NCBI GenBank assembly: GCA_947629425.1
Contig: CANRDR010000018.1
Coordinates: 1 to 17,059 of the forward strand
Length of the DNA: 17,059 nucleotides
Direction: 5' to 3'
From: an uncultured Bacilli bacterium
GTDB lineage: Bacteria > Bacillota_I > Bacilli_A > RF39 > UBA660
The translations under genes were made by a program, and so were the position numbers. Below, in pieces: positions 5,229 to 12,376 of this stretch; positions within the stretch are counted from its first letter, which is position 1, and the number at the start of each line of letters is the position of its first letter. Under the pieces are notes generated by a model, which saw only the letters and a program-made list of their open reading frames with translations, ran no database searches and was not told the DNA's origin.

Positions 5229-6638
5229 CTATTTTATAATATATGGAAATTCTTTTGTTCCATTTCCATTAATTAATATAATATTATTTATTAAAGTTAC
5301 AGTTGGTCTATAAAATGATACATTATTTATATTAGTTTCATTTAATACATTATTATTAATTATAAATTCATTAATATTACCATTATCATAATTAGATAAA
5401 GAAGATGTCCAAAAACTTTTTTCTTTATTTTCAAAGTAATCATTATATAAGTATGTATCACTATTAATATTTAATTTATTACCAATATAAATAACATCAT
5501 CTACATTGAATTCATTTACATATAAGTTTTTATTATTAATTTGACTTAATTTTATACCATTACATTCATCATCATATAAAATCTTGCCATTTATTCTTCT
5601 TTTAGGTAAATAATTATAATTGCTAATAATATCACTAATTTCTATATCATCTAAACTATACTTTGTATTTTCTAAACATAAATTTTCTATTTTTAAATAA
5701 TCAAGATTGTCTTTTAAATAATTATCTTGAAAATCAATTAAACTATTTAGCATATTATTATTAAATTCAGTATCAGTCATATTTTGTCCATTACCAATTT
5801 CAAAATTACCAATACTATTTTCACAAGTGTTATCTTTATCTTCTAATACTAATTTAATTGTATTATCATTATTAATACTAACTATTCTAAAACACATATT
5901 AGCATAATTAATATAATTATTATTTACATTACCTCTAAAATAATATTTATTATTAATTTCTATTAAACCAGTATCATCACTTTCAAAAATATCAATATTT
6001 TTTAATATATTATTATTTGTTTTTATTTTATATGCTAATGTATTTTCATCTACTGTATTTCTAAATTGTGATGTTATTTTTATTTTAGATTTAAAGTAAG
6101 AATTTTCTAAATAATTTTGATTTTCTTCTGTTTCCTTTAACCAAAAATATAATTTATATGTTTTTGTAGTATTTTTATTAATATTTATATAATTAGAATT
6201 ATTAATTTTTAGTTTATAATTTTCTTTAGTTAGATCAATAAAAGATCCAGTACCTATTGTTTTTTCTTTATTTTCATTTAATTTTTCAGTTAATGTATAT
6301 TTAAAATCATCAGTTTTAAGCCTTTCAGTAAAATCAAGTTCAGTAAGTTCAATAAAAAATGATACATCTACATTACTTTTTTTATTATCTAAAGTAAATT
6401 CTATATAATCTGCTGATAAAAAATCTTTAAGAAGTGGCATATTATCAGTATTAACGTAATTTGATGTTGTAAAATTTACATCCAATACACCAGAATTTAC
6501 AGTGATAGAACGATCAGAGTTTTCATCATAATCTACTCTAGTACTTTGATATGCATATGTAGTCGCTAAAGTAAGCGAAGTTAAAACTATACCAATTAAA
6601 GATATTATAAACAATGCTTGTCTTTTTACTGATATCAT
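5229..6638 (-). CDS. TasA-like secreted surface protein with C-terminal lectin-like domain
   Basis: 469 residues, ATG preceded by AGGGTGA at 6-nt spacing. The N-terminus (MISVKRQ, hydrophobic residues 9-27, then TTYAYQSTRV) is a signal peptide of the type found in TasA/camelysin proteins, and the following S-I-T-V-N-S-G-V-L-D-V-N-F (44-56) is the typical first strand of that family. Residues ~60-190 look like the TasA-type beta-sandwich (K-K-S-N-V-D-V-S-F-F-I-E-L). From ~230 a second domain begins, Y-Y-F-R-G-N-V-N-N-N-Y-I-N-Y and C-F-R-I-V, and closes with Y-R-P-T-V-T-L ... G-N-G-T-K-E-F-P-Y (443-466), a signature I know from DUF6273 / sulfatase-modifying-factor-like surface proteins of gut Firmicutes. 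No sorting motif or C-terminal helix. It is likely secreted and may assemble outside the cell; fibre formation is only inferred. Low-complexity Asn-rich stretches are frequent. Confidence 0.62.
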   Translation of the reverse strand: MISVKRQALFIISLIGIVLTSLTLATTYAYQSTRVDYDENSDRSITVNSGVLDVNFTTSNYVNTDNMPLLKDFLSADYIEFTLDNKKSNVDVSFFIELTELDFTERLKTDDFKYTLTEKLNENKEKTIGTGSFIDLTKENYKLKINNSNYININKNTTKTYKLYFWLKETEENQNYLENSYFKSKIKITSQFRNTVDENTLAYKIKTNNNILKNIDIFESDDTGLIEINNKYYFRGNVNNNYINYANMCFRIVSINNDNTIKLVLEDKDNTCENSIGNFEIGNGQNMTDTEFNNNMLNSLIDFQDNYLKDNLDYLKIENLCLENTKYSLDDIEISDIISNYNYLPKRRINGKILYDDECNGIKLSQINNKNLYVNEFNVDDVIYIGNKLNINSDTYLYNDYFENKEKSFWTSSLSNYDNGNINEFIINNNVLNETNINNVSFYRPTVTLINNIILINGNGTKEFPYIIK

Positions 6639-6665
6639 TTATTATCACCCTACTATAATTAGTCT

Positions 6666-6693
6666 ACTATAAATTAATAATTTTATCAAACAA
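6666..6693 (-). promoter_or_regulatory. Candidate promoter of the TasA-like gene
   Basis: TTGTTT (6693-6688), 16-nt spacer, TATAGT (6671-6666) on the minus strand. It gives a ~20-nt leader with the AGGGTGA ribosome site. It directly follows the terminator of the upstream thioredoxin-like gene. Confidence 0.42.
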
Positions 6694-6707
6694 ATTAATA
6701 TAATATT

Positions 6708-6732
6708 AAAAAAAGATGTAAATATTTACATC
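6708..6732 (-). terminator. Rho-independent terminator of the thioredoxin-like gene
   Basis: An 18-bp perfect palindrome (6715-6732, arms GATGTAA / TTACATC) followed on the minus strand by seven T (6714-6708). It includes the TGA stop of the gene. Confidence 0.85.
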
Positions 6733-7459
6733 AACTACAACTTTCTTCATTACAAGTATTATTAATTTTTGTATATATCTTTTCAAACATTTTGCTATAA
6801 ATATTTACTAGTTCATCATGTTGTTTACTAGTTAATTCATCATAACTTGTTTGGCCTTTATCTAACTCAACTGTACCTGTATGTGTATCAACTATTTTTC
6901 CATCTTTTATTGTTATTATAAAAGGCATATATATACGTTTTTCTCCTGTTTCATATGTTTTTCCATTTTCTGTTAAAGTGTAACTATCTAAAACACTATC
7001 TAATTTTTCTAATAAGTCATAATATGAATCAGTTCCATGACGTGTTTCTACTGCCTTACCATCTTTTATTTCAAATAATGATTTTTCATCATCTAAATCT
7101 AAATAATAAATAGTTTTTACATCATAAGATTTTGCAACTTCAAATAATACTGGAACCGCATTTCTACACCATGGACACCATTCAGCACCAACATATATTA
7201 TAGCTTTATCACTTTTTAATACTTTTAAAGTTTCTTTAGCATCAACATATTTGATTGGATTGTTTTTGCTAATTTCTATATCTCTATATGTATTATTTGT
7301 ACCTTCTCTAACTGTTCCATTTAATGCTTCATATTCTTCTTTAAATTTTATTGCATCTTCATTATTTGATTTATTATTTTTAAATAATAGTATTCCAACT
7401 ACAGTCATTACAATTAATACTGCTATAACTAATAATATAATAATTTGTTTTTTCTTCAT
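6731..7459 (-). CDS. Membrane-anchored thioredoxin-like protein (CPWC)
   Basis: 242 residues, with a GGAGG site (7471-7467) 7 nt before the ATG. Residues 5-27 form an N-terminal signal anchor (KKK, then a hydrophobic helix), placing the rest outside the membrane. The redox motif is W-C-P-W-C (Cys95, Cys98) after a strand A-I-I-Y-V-G-A-E, and the cis-proline region is I-Y-M-P-F-I-I-T-I-K-D-G-K. An insertion of ~70 residues separates the two, longer than in plain thioredoxin. Two more cysteines close the protein (T-C-N-E-E-S-C-S). It is likely an extracytoplasmic thiol-disulfide oxidoreductase or bacteriocin-accessory-type thioredoxin; direction (oxidant or reductant) is not evident. Candidate clients nearby are the Cys-bearing ComEA proteins and the giant repeat protein. 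Own terminator; stop TGA. Confidence 0.82.
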   Translation of the reverse strand: MKKKQIIILLVIAVLIVMTVVGILLFKNNKSNNEDAIKFKEEYEALNGTVREGTNNTYRDIEISKNNPIKYVDAKETLKVLKSDKAIIYVGAEWCPWCRNAVPVLFEVAKSYDVKTIYYLDLDDEKSLFEIKDGKAVETRHGTDSYYDLLEKLDSVLDSYTLTENGKTYETGEKRIYMPFIITIKDGKIVDTHTGTVELDKGQTSYDELTSKQHDELVNIYSKMFEKIYTKINNTCNEESCS

Positions 7460-7514
7460 AATTTTACCTCCATCATAACTTTATAATAATACTTATTTTT
7501 TTACAATATATTTT

Positions 7515-7535
7515 AAGTTGATATAAATTCAACTT
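7515..7535. terminator. Possible weak terminator after sufB
   Basis: AAGTTGA (7515-7521) and TCAACTT (7529-7535) around a 7-nt loop, 9 nt past the sufB stop. There is no T-run on the minus strand, so it is a weak candidate; read-through into the thioredoxin-like gene is possible. Confidence 0.35.
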
Positions 7536-7544
7536 TTAGTTTAG

Positions 7545-8852
7545 TTATATTTTACAAGCAACAGTTCCATTTAATAATCTATTTAATTCTACAGCATATT
7601 CCATAGGTAATTCATTTTTAAAGTCATTAATAAATCCCATAATAATCATTTGTTTTGCTGTTTCTTCATCTATACCTTTTTCTTGTAAATATAATAACTT
7701 TTCTTTACTTATTTTTGATACACTTGCTTCGTGTTCTAAATTGCTATCACTATTTAATACAATATTTTTTGGTATAGTATCACTAAATGAGAAATCATCT
7801 AATATTATTGTGTCACATTTTATACTTGCATTAGAATTATTTGCAGATTCTAATATTTTAGTAGTACCTCTATAATTAGCGATACCTCCACTTTCTGCTA
7901 TAGATTTGCTAACAATATTACTTTTTGTATTTTTACCAATATGTATCATTTTAGCACCAGCATCTAAAATTTGTCCTTTTTTTGCATATGCTATACTTAT
8001 TGAATTTCCACATGCGTTATTACCTTTTAATATACAAGAAGGATACTTCATTGTAACTTTACTTCCTAAATTACCATCAACCCACTCCATTAATCCATTA
8101 TCTTCAACAATTGCACGTTTTGTAACTAAATTATAAACGTCTGTACTCCAATTTTGTATAGTTGAATATTTACATTTTGCATTCTTTTTAACATATATTT
8201 CAACTACTCCTGCATGTAAACTATTTTCTGAATAAGTAGGTGCCGTACATCCTTCTATATAAGAAAGTTCTGCTCCTTCATCTACTATGATAATAGTTCT
8301 TTCAAATTGTCCTAATGATACACTATTTATTCTAAAATAACTCTGTAAAGGTCTATCTAATTTAGTATGCGGTGGTATATATATAAATGTACCTCCACTC
8401 CATAAAGCACCATTTAATGCAGTATATTTATTTTCATTATATTTAACTAAATTATTAAAATATTCTTTAAATAACTCTGGATGTTTTTTTAATGCTTCAT
8501 CAGTACTCATAAATATAATATTTTCATCATCAAATTTATTCTTATGATATATTACTTCACTTTCATATTGGTTAGATACTCCACATAAATATTTTTCTTC
8601 TGCCTCTATTACACCTAATTCTTTAAATGTATTTTTTATATCACTATTTACATTATCCCAATTATCAGATGTATCACTAACTTTTTTATAATAATTTATT
8701 TTGCTAAAATCTAATTCTATTTTAGGACCAAAATTAGGATTATCTAACTCAAAAAAAGTTTTTAAACTATTTAATCTAAAATCTAACATCCATTTAGGTT
8801 CATTTTTTATTTTGCTAATTTTTTTAATTAATTCTTCATTTAATTCATTCAT
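7545..8852 (-). CDS. sufB: SUF Fe-S scaffold subunit SufB
   Basis: 435 residues, slightly shorter than the usual ~465-495. SufB is the scaffold on which Fe-S clusters are built with SufC (ATPase) and SufD in the cytoplasm. The sequence follows the family from W-M-L-D-F-R (21-26), through W-S-G-G-T-F-I-Y-I-P-P (151-161), G-C-T-A-P-T-Y (201-207), E-W-V-D-G-N-L-G-S-K-V-T-M-K-Y-P, to L-E-H-E-A-S-V-S-K-I and E-L-P-M-E-Y-A-V-E-L-N at the end. Cys346 (K-C-D) and Glu375 (L-E-H-E) match E. coli Cys405 and Glu434, the key residues, so it should work; the second E. coli Cys nearby (414) is absent. In Bacilli sufB closes a sufCDSUB operon; here it stands alone after comEC with its own promoter. No Shine-Dalgarno sequence precedes the ATG. 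Confidence 0.93.
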   Translation of the reverse strand: MNELNEELIKKISKIKNEPKWMLDFRLNSLKTFFELDNPNFGPKIELDFSKINYYKKVSDTSDNWDNVNSDIKNTFKELGVIEAEEKYLCGVSNQYESEVIYHKNKFDDENIIFMSTDEALKKHPELFKEYFNNLVKYNENKYTALNGALWSGGTFIYIPPHTKLDRPLQSYFRINSVSLGQFERTIIIVDEGAELSYIEGCTAPTYSENSLHAGVVEIYVKKNAKCKYSTIQNWSTDVYNLVTKRAIVEDNGLMEWVDGNLGSKVTMKYPSCILKGNNACGNSISIAYAKKGQILDAGAKMIHIGKNTKSNIVSKSIAESGGIANYRGTTKILESANNSNASIKCDTIILDDFSFSDTIPKNIVLNSDSNLEHEASVSKISKEKLLYLQEKGIDEETAKQMIIMGFINDFKNELPMEYAVELNRLLNGTVACKI

Positions 8853-8881
8853 AATATCACTATAATTATTATATCTTAAAA

Positions 8882-8910
8882 AATATATTAATTCTACTTT
8901 ATTTATACAA
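8882..8910 (-). promoter_or_regulatory. Candidate promoter of sufB
   Basis: TTGTAT (8910-8905), 17-nt spacer, TATATT (8887-8882) on the minus strand, directly after a strong terminator. The leader would be ~23 nt and has no GGAGG-like site. A TATAAT at 8873-8868 is a rival -10 that would leave a ~9-nt, almost leaderless transcript. Confidence 0.45.
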
Positions 8911-8916
8911 ATAATG

Positions 8917-8936
8917 AAAAAATGCCCTTAGGGCAT
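8917..8936 (-). terminator. Strong Rho-independent terminator upstream of sufB
   Basis: ATGCCC (8922-8927), loop TTA, GGGCAT (8931-8936), then six T on the minus strand. It is the most GC-rich hairpin in the window. It lies ~115 nt past the comEC stop and isolates the com operon from sufB. Confidence 0.88.
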
Positions 8937-8943
8937 CATTTCA

Positions 8944-9006
8944 ATATTTTAATAAGATAATTAAAATATATTTATATAAAACATTATAATGTATATTATA
9001 TAATAT
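8944..9006. repeat. Cluster of AT palindromes in the comEC-sufB gap
   Basis: Three successive perfect inverted repeats: 8944-8953 / 8960-8969 (10-bp arms, 6-nt loop), the 12-nt palindrome 8981-8992 and the 14-nt palindrome 8993-9006. No open frame lies here. In this base composition some palindromes are expected, but they could form a structured 3' UTR or a small RNA that ends at the 8917-8936 terminator. Confidence 0.35.
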
Positions 9007-9050
9007 GGTAAAATAATAAAAAATGTTCTTAATTTTTATATTTTTTTAAA

Positions 9051-11093
9051 TTATGGTGAAAATATTTTTATATTTAAGTTATTATTAATTTTAAATCTAA
9101 TAGTTCCATCTATATCTGTTCTATAAATTAAAGAATCTTTTAAATTATTTAATACTTCCTTATTTGGATGACCATACATATTATTTTTTCCAACAGAAAT
9201 TATTGAATATTTAGGATTAATTTTATCTAAAAACTCCTTACTTGTAGATGTATTAGAACCATGATGTCCTACTTTTAATACATCAATATTATTTAAACTA
9301 TATTTGTTTAATAAATTATTTTCTACTTCTTTCGATGCATCTCCCATAAATAAAAACTTATAATTATTATAATTTAAATATATTATATTAGAATTATCAT
9401 TTTCATTATCATAAAGTAATGTATTTAGAAATTGTAATTTATAATTATTTAAATTTAATGTATTAAAACCTTTATAATATTTTATATTTTTTTTATTTAA
9501 TAAATTTATTAAATCACTTTCTAATTCATTATAAGAATCTTTATTAAATATTACATTTTTAACTTTAAAATTATTTATTAAATAATTTGCATTACCTATA
9601 TGATCTAAATCACCATGAGTAAGTATTATGTTATCTATATCATATACACCAATACTATAAAAAAATTTAATTATATTATCTGTTATTTCATAAGTACTCA
9701 TATATTTTTTACAACCTGTATCTATTAAGTAAGCACTACTTTTATTTTTTATTAAAATACTATCTCCTTGTCCTACATCTAAATAATATATATATAAATT
9801 ATTATCTAATATATTAATGTATTTAAAACCTATTAAGAATAATATAAATATAATAAATACTTTTTTATTAATAGATAAAAACATATAAACTAATAAATAA
9901 TATATAAATATTACTATTATATTCATTTTAGGTAAACTAATTATAAATATATTAATATTAGATAAAATATTAGAAATATATTCTGTTATATTAATTATTA
10001 TATTAAATATATTTATTAAACTAGGTATTAAAAAAGTTAATAAAGATAATGGATATATTATAAAAGAAATAAGTGGTACAAATATTAAATTAATTAATAT
10101 ACTTAATAAATTTATTGTATAATTAGAATTAATAGTTATAGGGAAACTTATAATAAAACTAATAAATGATATTAATAAGGTATTTAATATATAATTTTTA
10201 TTAAAATATTTAGAATAATATATTAATGTAAAACTAATTAAAGATGAATATAAGAAACCTATATTATAAATATATTTAGGTAAAAATATTAATATACTAG
10301 ATATAGATAATAACAATATATTTTTAGTATCTATATTCTTTTTTAGTATTTTATTTATATTATTAAATATATAAAATATTATACTTCTTAATATACTAGC
10401 TTGATAATTAGTTAATATTAAATAAAATATTAAAAATATAATAACAAATAATATATTATATTTATTTTTCTTTATTTTAGTGAGTAAACTTAATATAATT
10501 CCAGCAAGTAAACTTATATGCATTCCTGATATAGAAAATATATGAATAATACCATTAGTTTTATAAGTATTATATGTATCATTATCTAAATAATTTTTAT
10601 TACCTAATATAAACATATTTAAATAACCATTTTTATCTATATCAATAGATCTTTTATTAATATAATTTTTTATTTTATAAAAGTAATTAGTATTAGGTTT
10701 TATATTATTTATTTTATCTATATTAAGTATATAAAAAATATCATTATTGTTTAGATATTTTTTATAGTTAAAAGTATTAGGTATTGTGTTATTATTTGGT
10801 ATTGATAATTCACCAGTTACAGATATATAATCATTATAATTTATATCTATTTTGTTATTATCTTCTATATAATAATTACATCTTATTAATTCTTTTCCTT
10901 TTAATATAAAGGTAAGTTTATTATCTGTATATTTATAATCAATAACATAACCACTAAATAAAGTATCATTTATATTATATTTAGATGTATATGTTATATT
11001 ACTTCTATATAAAGAAATAATTACTATAAATAATAAAATTATTATATATTTATACTTCGATAAAATCTTTAATTTGTTCAAATAGATTTTCAC
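9051..11093 (-). CDS. comEC: DNA uptake channel ComEC
   Basis: 680 residues. ComEC is the polytopic membrane protein that carries single-stranded DNA into the cytoplasm during transformation. N-terminal helix (17-30), extracellular OB-like part (~40-130), then the competence core with H-I-F-S-I-S-G-M-H-I-S-L-L (184-196), Q-A-S-I-L-R (231-236) and about ten membrane helices to ~425. The C-terminal metallo-beta-lactamase-like domain has D-V-G-Q-G-D-S (439-445), T-H-G-D-L-D-H-I-G (492-500), G-D-A-S (584-587) and G-H-H-G-S-N-T (609-615): all main nuclease-like motifs are intact. The GTG start (11093) lies 44 nt inside the upstream comEA copy, with only a weak GGAATAG site, so translation is probably coupled; no ATG exists until the core. 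Full length, not degraded. Confidence 0.93.
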   Translation of the reverse strand: MKIYLNKLKILSKYKYIIILLFIVIISLYRSNITYTSKYNINDTLFSGYVIDYKYTDNKLTFILKGKELIRCNYYIEDNNKIDINYNDYISVTGELSIPNNNTIPNTFNYKKYLNNNDIFYILNIDKINNIKPNTNYFYKIKNYINKRSIDIDKNGYLNMFILGNKNYLDNDTYNTYKTNGIIHIFSISGMHISLLAGIILSLLTKIKKNKYNILFVIIFLIFYLILTNYQASILRSIIFYIFNNINKILKKNIDTKNILLLSISSILIFLPKYIYNIGFLYSSLISFTLIYYSKYFNKNYILNTLLISFISFIISFPITINSNYTINLLSILINLIFVPLISFIIYPLSLLTFLIPSLINIFNIIINITEYISNILSNINIFIISLPKMNIIVIFIYYLLVYMFLSINKKVFIIFILFLIGFKYINILDNNLYIYYLDVGQGDSILIKNKSSAYLIDTGCKKYMSTYEITDNIIKFFYSIGVYDIDNIILTHGDLDHIGNANYLINNFKVKNVIFNKDSYNELESDLINLLNKKNIKYYKGFNTLNLNNYKLQFLNTLLYDNENDNSNIIYLNYNNYKFLFMGDASKEVENNLLNKYSLNNIDVLKVGHHGSNTSTSKEFLDKINPKYSIISVGKNNMYGHPNKEVLNNLKDSLIYRTDIDGTIRFKINNNLNIKIFSP

Positions 11094-11607
11094 CTATTCC
11101 AGAGACATTTAATAAATCTTCTATAGTTTTAAATAAACCATTTTGTTCTCTATACTCTATTATCTTTTGAGCCTTAGCAACACCTATACCCTTTAATGTA
11201 GTTAAGTCTTCTATAGATGATGTATTAATGTTTATTTTTTTATTTTCTATTATCTTAGTTGTTGTAGTAGTAGTGGTTGTTGTAGTAGTTGTTTTTGTAG
11301 TATTTATTGGTGCTTTATCACACTTATAAATGTATTCATTTTTACAAATACATTTTTCCTTCTTAAGTTCATCTTTATTAAATATATATATAACCATTTC
11401 ATCTGTAACTTTTTTACTTAAATTAATATTATTAGTATCTGCATTTTTAGTTAGTCCTCCTGCCAGTTTAATAATATCATTTATAGTACTATTTTCTTTT
11501 ATTTCATATACACCAGGCGATTTAACACTGCCTTTAATATCACAATACCCTACTACTTTACTATTACTTAATAACATTATACTTAAAAGTAATATTAATT
11601 TTTTCAT
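11050..11607 (-). CDS. comEA: ComEA-like DNA-binding competence protein, downstream paralog
   Basis: 185 residues. ComEA binds incoming double-stranded DNA outside the membrane and hands it to ComEC. A short N-terminal hydrophobic segment (4-19) may be a signal peptide or a thin anchor. It is followed by an SLBB domain (D-I-K-G-S-V-K-S-P-G-V-Y-E, 23-35, to ~77), a cysteine trio (Cys86, 88, 96), a linker of 12 consecutive Thr (106-117), and two helix-hairpin-helix motifs (I-N-T-S-S-I-E-D-L-T-T-L-K-G-I-G 127-142; L-L-N-V-S-G-I-G 165-172). Start ATG overlaps the TGA of the upstream copy (ATGA), and comEC starts inside its end. The usual ComEA transmembrane anchor is clear only in the upstream paralog. 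Confidence 0.88.
   Translation of the reverse strand: MKKLILLLSIMLLSNSKVVGYCDIKGSVKSPGVYEIKENSTINDIIKLAGGLTKNADTNNINLSKKVTDEMVIYIFNKDELKKEKCICKNEYIYKCDKAPINTTKTTTTTTTTTTTTKIIENKKININTSSIEDLTTLKGIGVAKAQKIIEYREQNGLFKTIEDLLNVSGIGENLFEQIKDFIEV
11117..11154. repeat. 38-nt identity shared by the two comEA copies (copy 1)
   Basis: Identical over 38 bases to 11671-11708. It encodes the E-Y-R-E-Q-N-G-L-F-K-T-I-E segment between the two hairpins in both paralogs. Such length at the nucleotide level points to recent duplication or gene conversion, since the flanks have diverged. Confidence 0.8.
11254..11301 (-). repeat. Threonine tract (ACA/ACT codon run) in comEA
   Basis: Codons for residues 103-118 of the downstream ComEA: two Thr, Lys, twelve Thr, Lys, using mixed ACT and ACA codons. 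A run of this kind can change length by slippage. It forms a flexible, possibly glycosylated linker between the SLBB part and the DNA-binding hairpins. Confidence 0.75.
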
Positions 11608-12224
11608 ACTGTAATCATATCCTTTATTTTATCAAATGTACTATCTTGTATACCTGATACGTTTTTTATTTCTTCTATAGTTTTAAATAAACCATTTTGT
11701 TCTCTATATTCTATAATACTTTGTGCTTTTGATGCTCCTATTCCATTTAAAGTTGTAAGTTCATCAATGTTAGCAGTATTAATATTAATTAAGTTTTTAT
11801 TTTCATTATTTACACAGTTATTTACTTCAATTACATTAGTTTTACATACTGTATCACATGATAATTTATTATTATTTTTTATTTCATTATCTGAATATAC
11901 ATAAATAACCATTTCACTATGTAGTTTTTGACTTAAATTAATATTATCAGTATTAGCATTTTTAGTTAGTCCTCCTGCAATTTTTATTGCATCAATTACT
12001 CTATCGTTTTGATGCATTTCATAAACTCCAGGTGATTTAACACTACCTTTTATGTCAATAAAAAATGTTTCTTCTTTTTTTATTTCTTTTGTAGTAGTAT
12101 TAACTATTGCTAAATCATCTTTTATTTCTTCTTTATTTAAGTTAATATTACTTAAAATAAGAATTGTTATAAAGATAACTATAGAACAAATAATAATAAT
12201 TTTTTTGTTTAAAAATTTTTTCAT
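11604..12224 (-). CDS. comEA: ComEA-like DNA-binding competence protein, upstream paralog
   Basis: 206 residues from ATG 12224, six bases after GGGAGG; an ATG one codon earlier (12227) is only 3 nt away from that site. Numbering below is from the earlier ATG. A clear transmembrane anchor (10-26) is followed by a charged linker, the SLBB domain (D-I-K-G-S-V-K-S-P-G-V-Y-E, 58-70), a cysteine trio in the next linker (Cys124, 128, 138), and tandem helix-hairpin-helix motifs (I-N-T-A-N-I-D-E-L-T-T-L-N-G-I-G, 149-164; I-K-N-V-S-G-I, 187-193). This is the canonical ComEA order, acting as extracytoplasmic DNA receptor. It heads the comEA-comEA-comEC operon, overlapping the next gene by 4 nt. The second hairpin ends G-I-Q instead of G-I-G. 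Its leader is the repeat shared with the Rpn gene. Confidence 0.9.
   Translation of the reverse strand: MKKFLNKKIIIICSIVIFITILILSNINLNKEEIKDDLAIVNTTTKEIKKEETFFIDIKGSVKSPGVYEMHQNDRVIDAIKIAGGLTKNANTDNINLSQKLHSEMVIYVYSDNEIKNNNKLSCDTVCKTNVIEVNNCVNNENKNLININTANIDELTTLNGIGASKAQSIIEYREQNGLFKTIEEIKNVSGIQDSTFDKIKDMITV
11671..11708. repeat. 38-nt identity shared by the two comEA copies (copy 2)
   Basis: Partner of 11117-11154; same position in the paralogous gene, 554 bases apart. Confidence 0.8.
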
Positions 12225-12279
12225 CATTAACCTCCCTTCACTATATATACTCTATTTTTTTGCATTTCCTTTTTTTTAT
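12224..12279 (-). repeat. Leader repeat, copy 2 (upstream of the comEA operon)
   Basis: Matches 368-425 with a single 2-nt gap, from the start-codon region through GGGAGG, TAGAGT and GGAAATGC to a run of A on the minus strand. Both copies stand directly before a leftward gene at the same offset, so it acts as promoter/leader there or marks a shared insertion boundary. Confidence 0.75.
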
Positions 12280-12345
12280 GTTAAATTTTTTAAAAAAAAT
12301 TATTTAATATAAATATTTTTATTATAAATTTAAAAATTTAAATAT

Positions 12346-12376
12346 AAAAAAGAATAAAGCTTTTTACTTTACTCTT
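12346..12376 (-). terminator. Rho-independent terminator of the giant repeat gene
   Basis: Arms 12367-12376 and 12350-12359 give a 10-bp stem with one G-U pair and a 7-nt loop, followed by T on the minus strand. The hairpin begins in the stop codon. Confidence 0.8.

Noticed and set aside
7478..7506. TTGTAA-17-TAAAGT as promoter of the thioredoxin-like gene
   Set aside because: The transcript would start within the GGAGG site, leaving no usable ribosome site.
7906..8136. Plus-strand frame opposite sufB
   Set aside because: Lies fully within a strongly conserved gene; its hydrophobic composition is the usual product of reading AT-rich antisense.
12052..12312. Plus-strand frame across the comEA start and leader
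   Set aside because: Hydrophobic antisense frame with no ribosome site; overlaps the comEA leader repeat.
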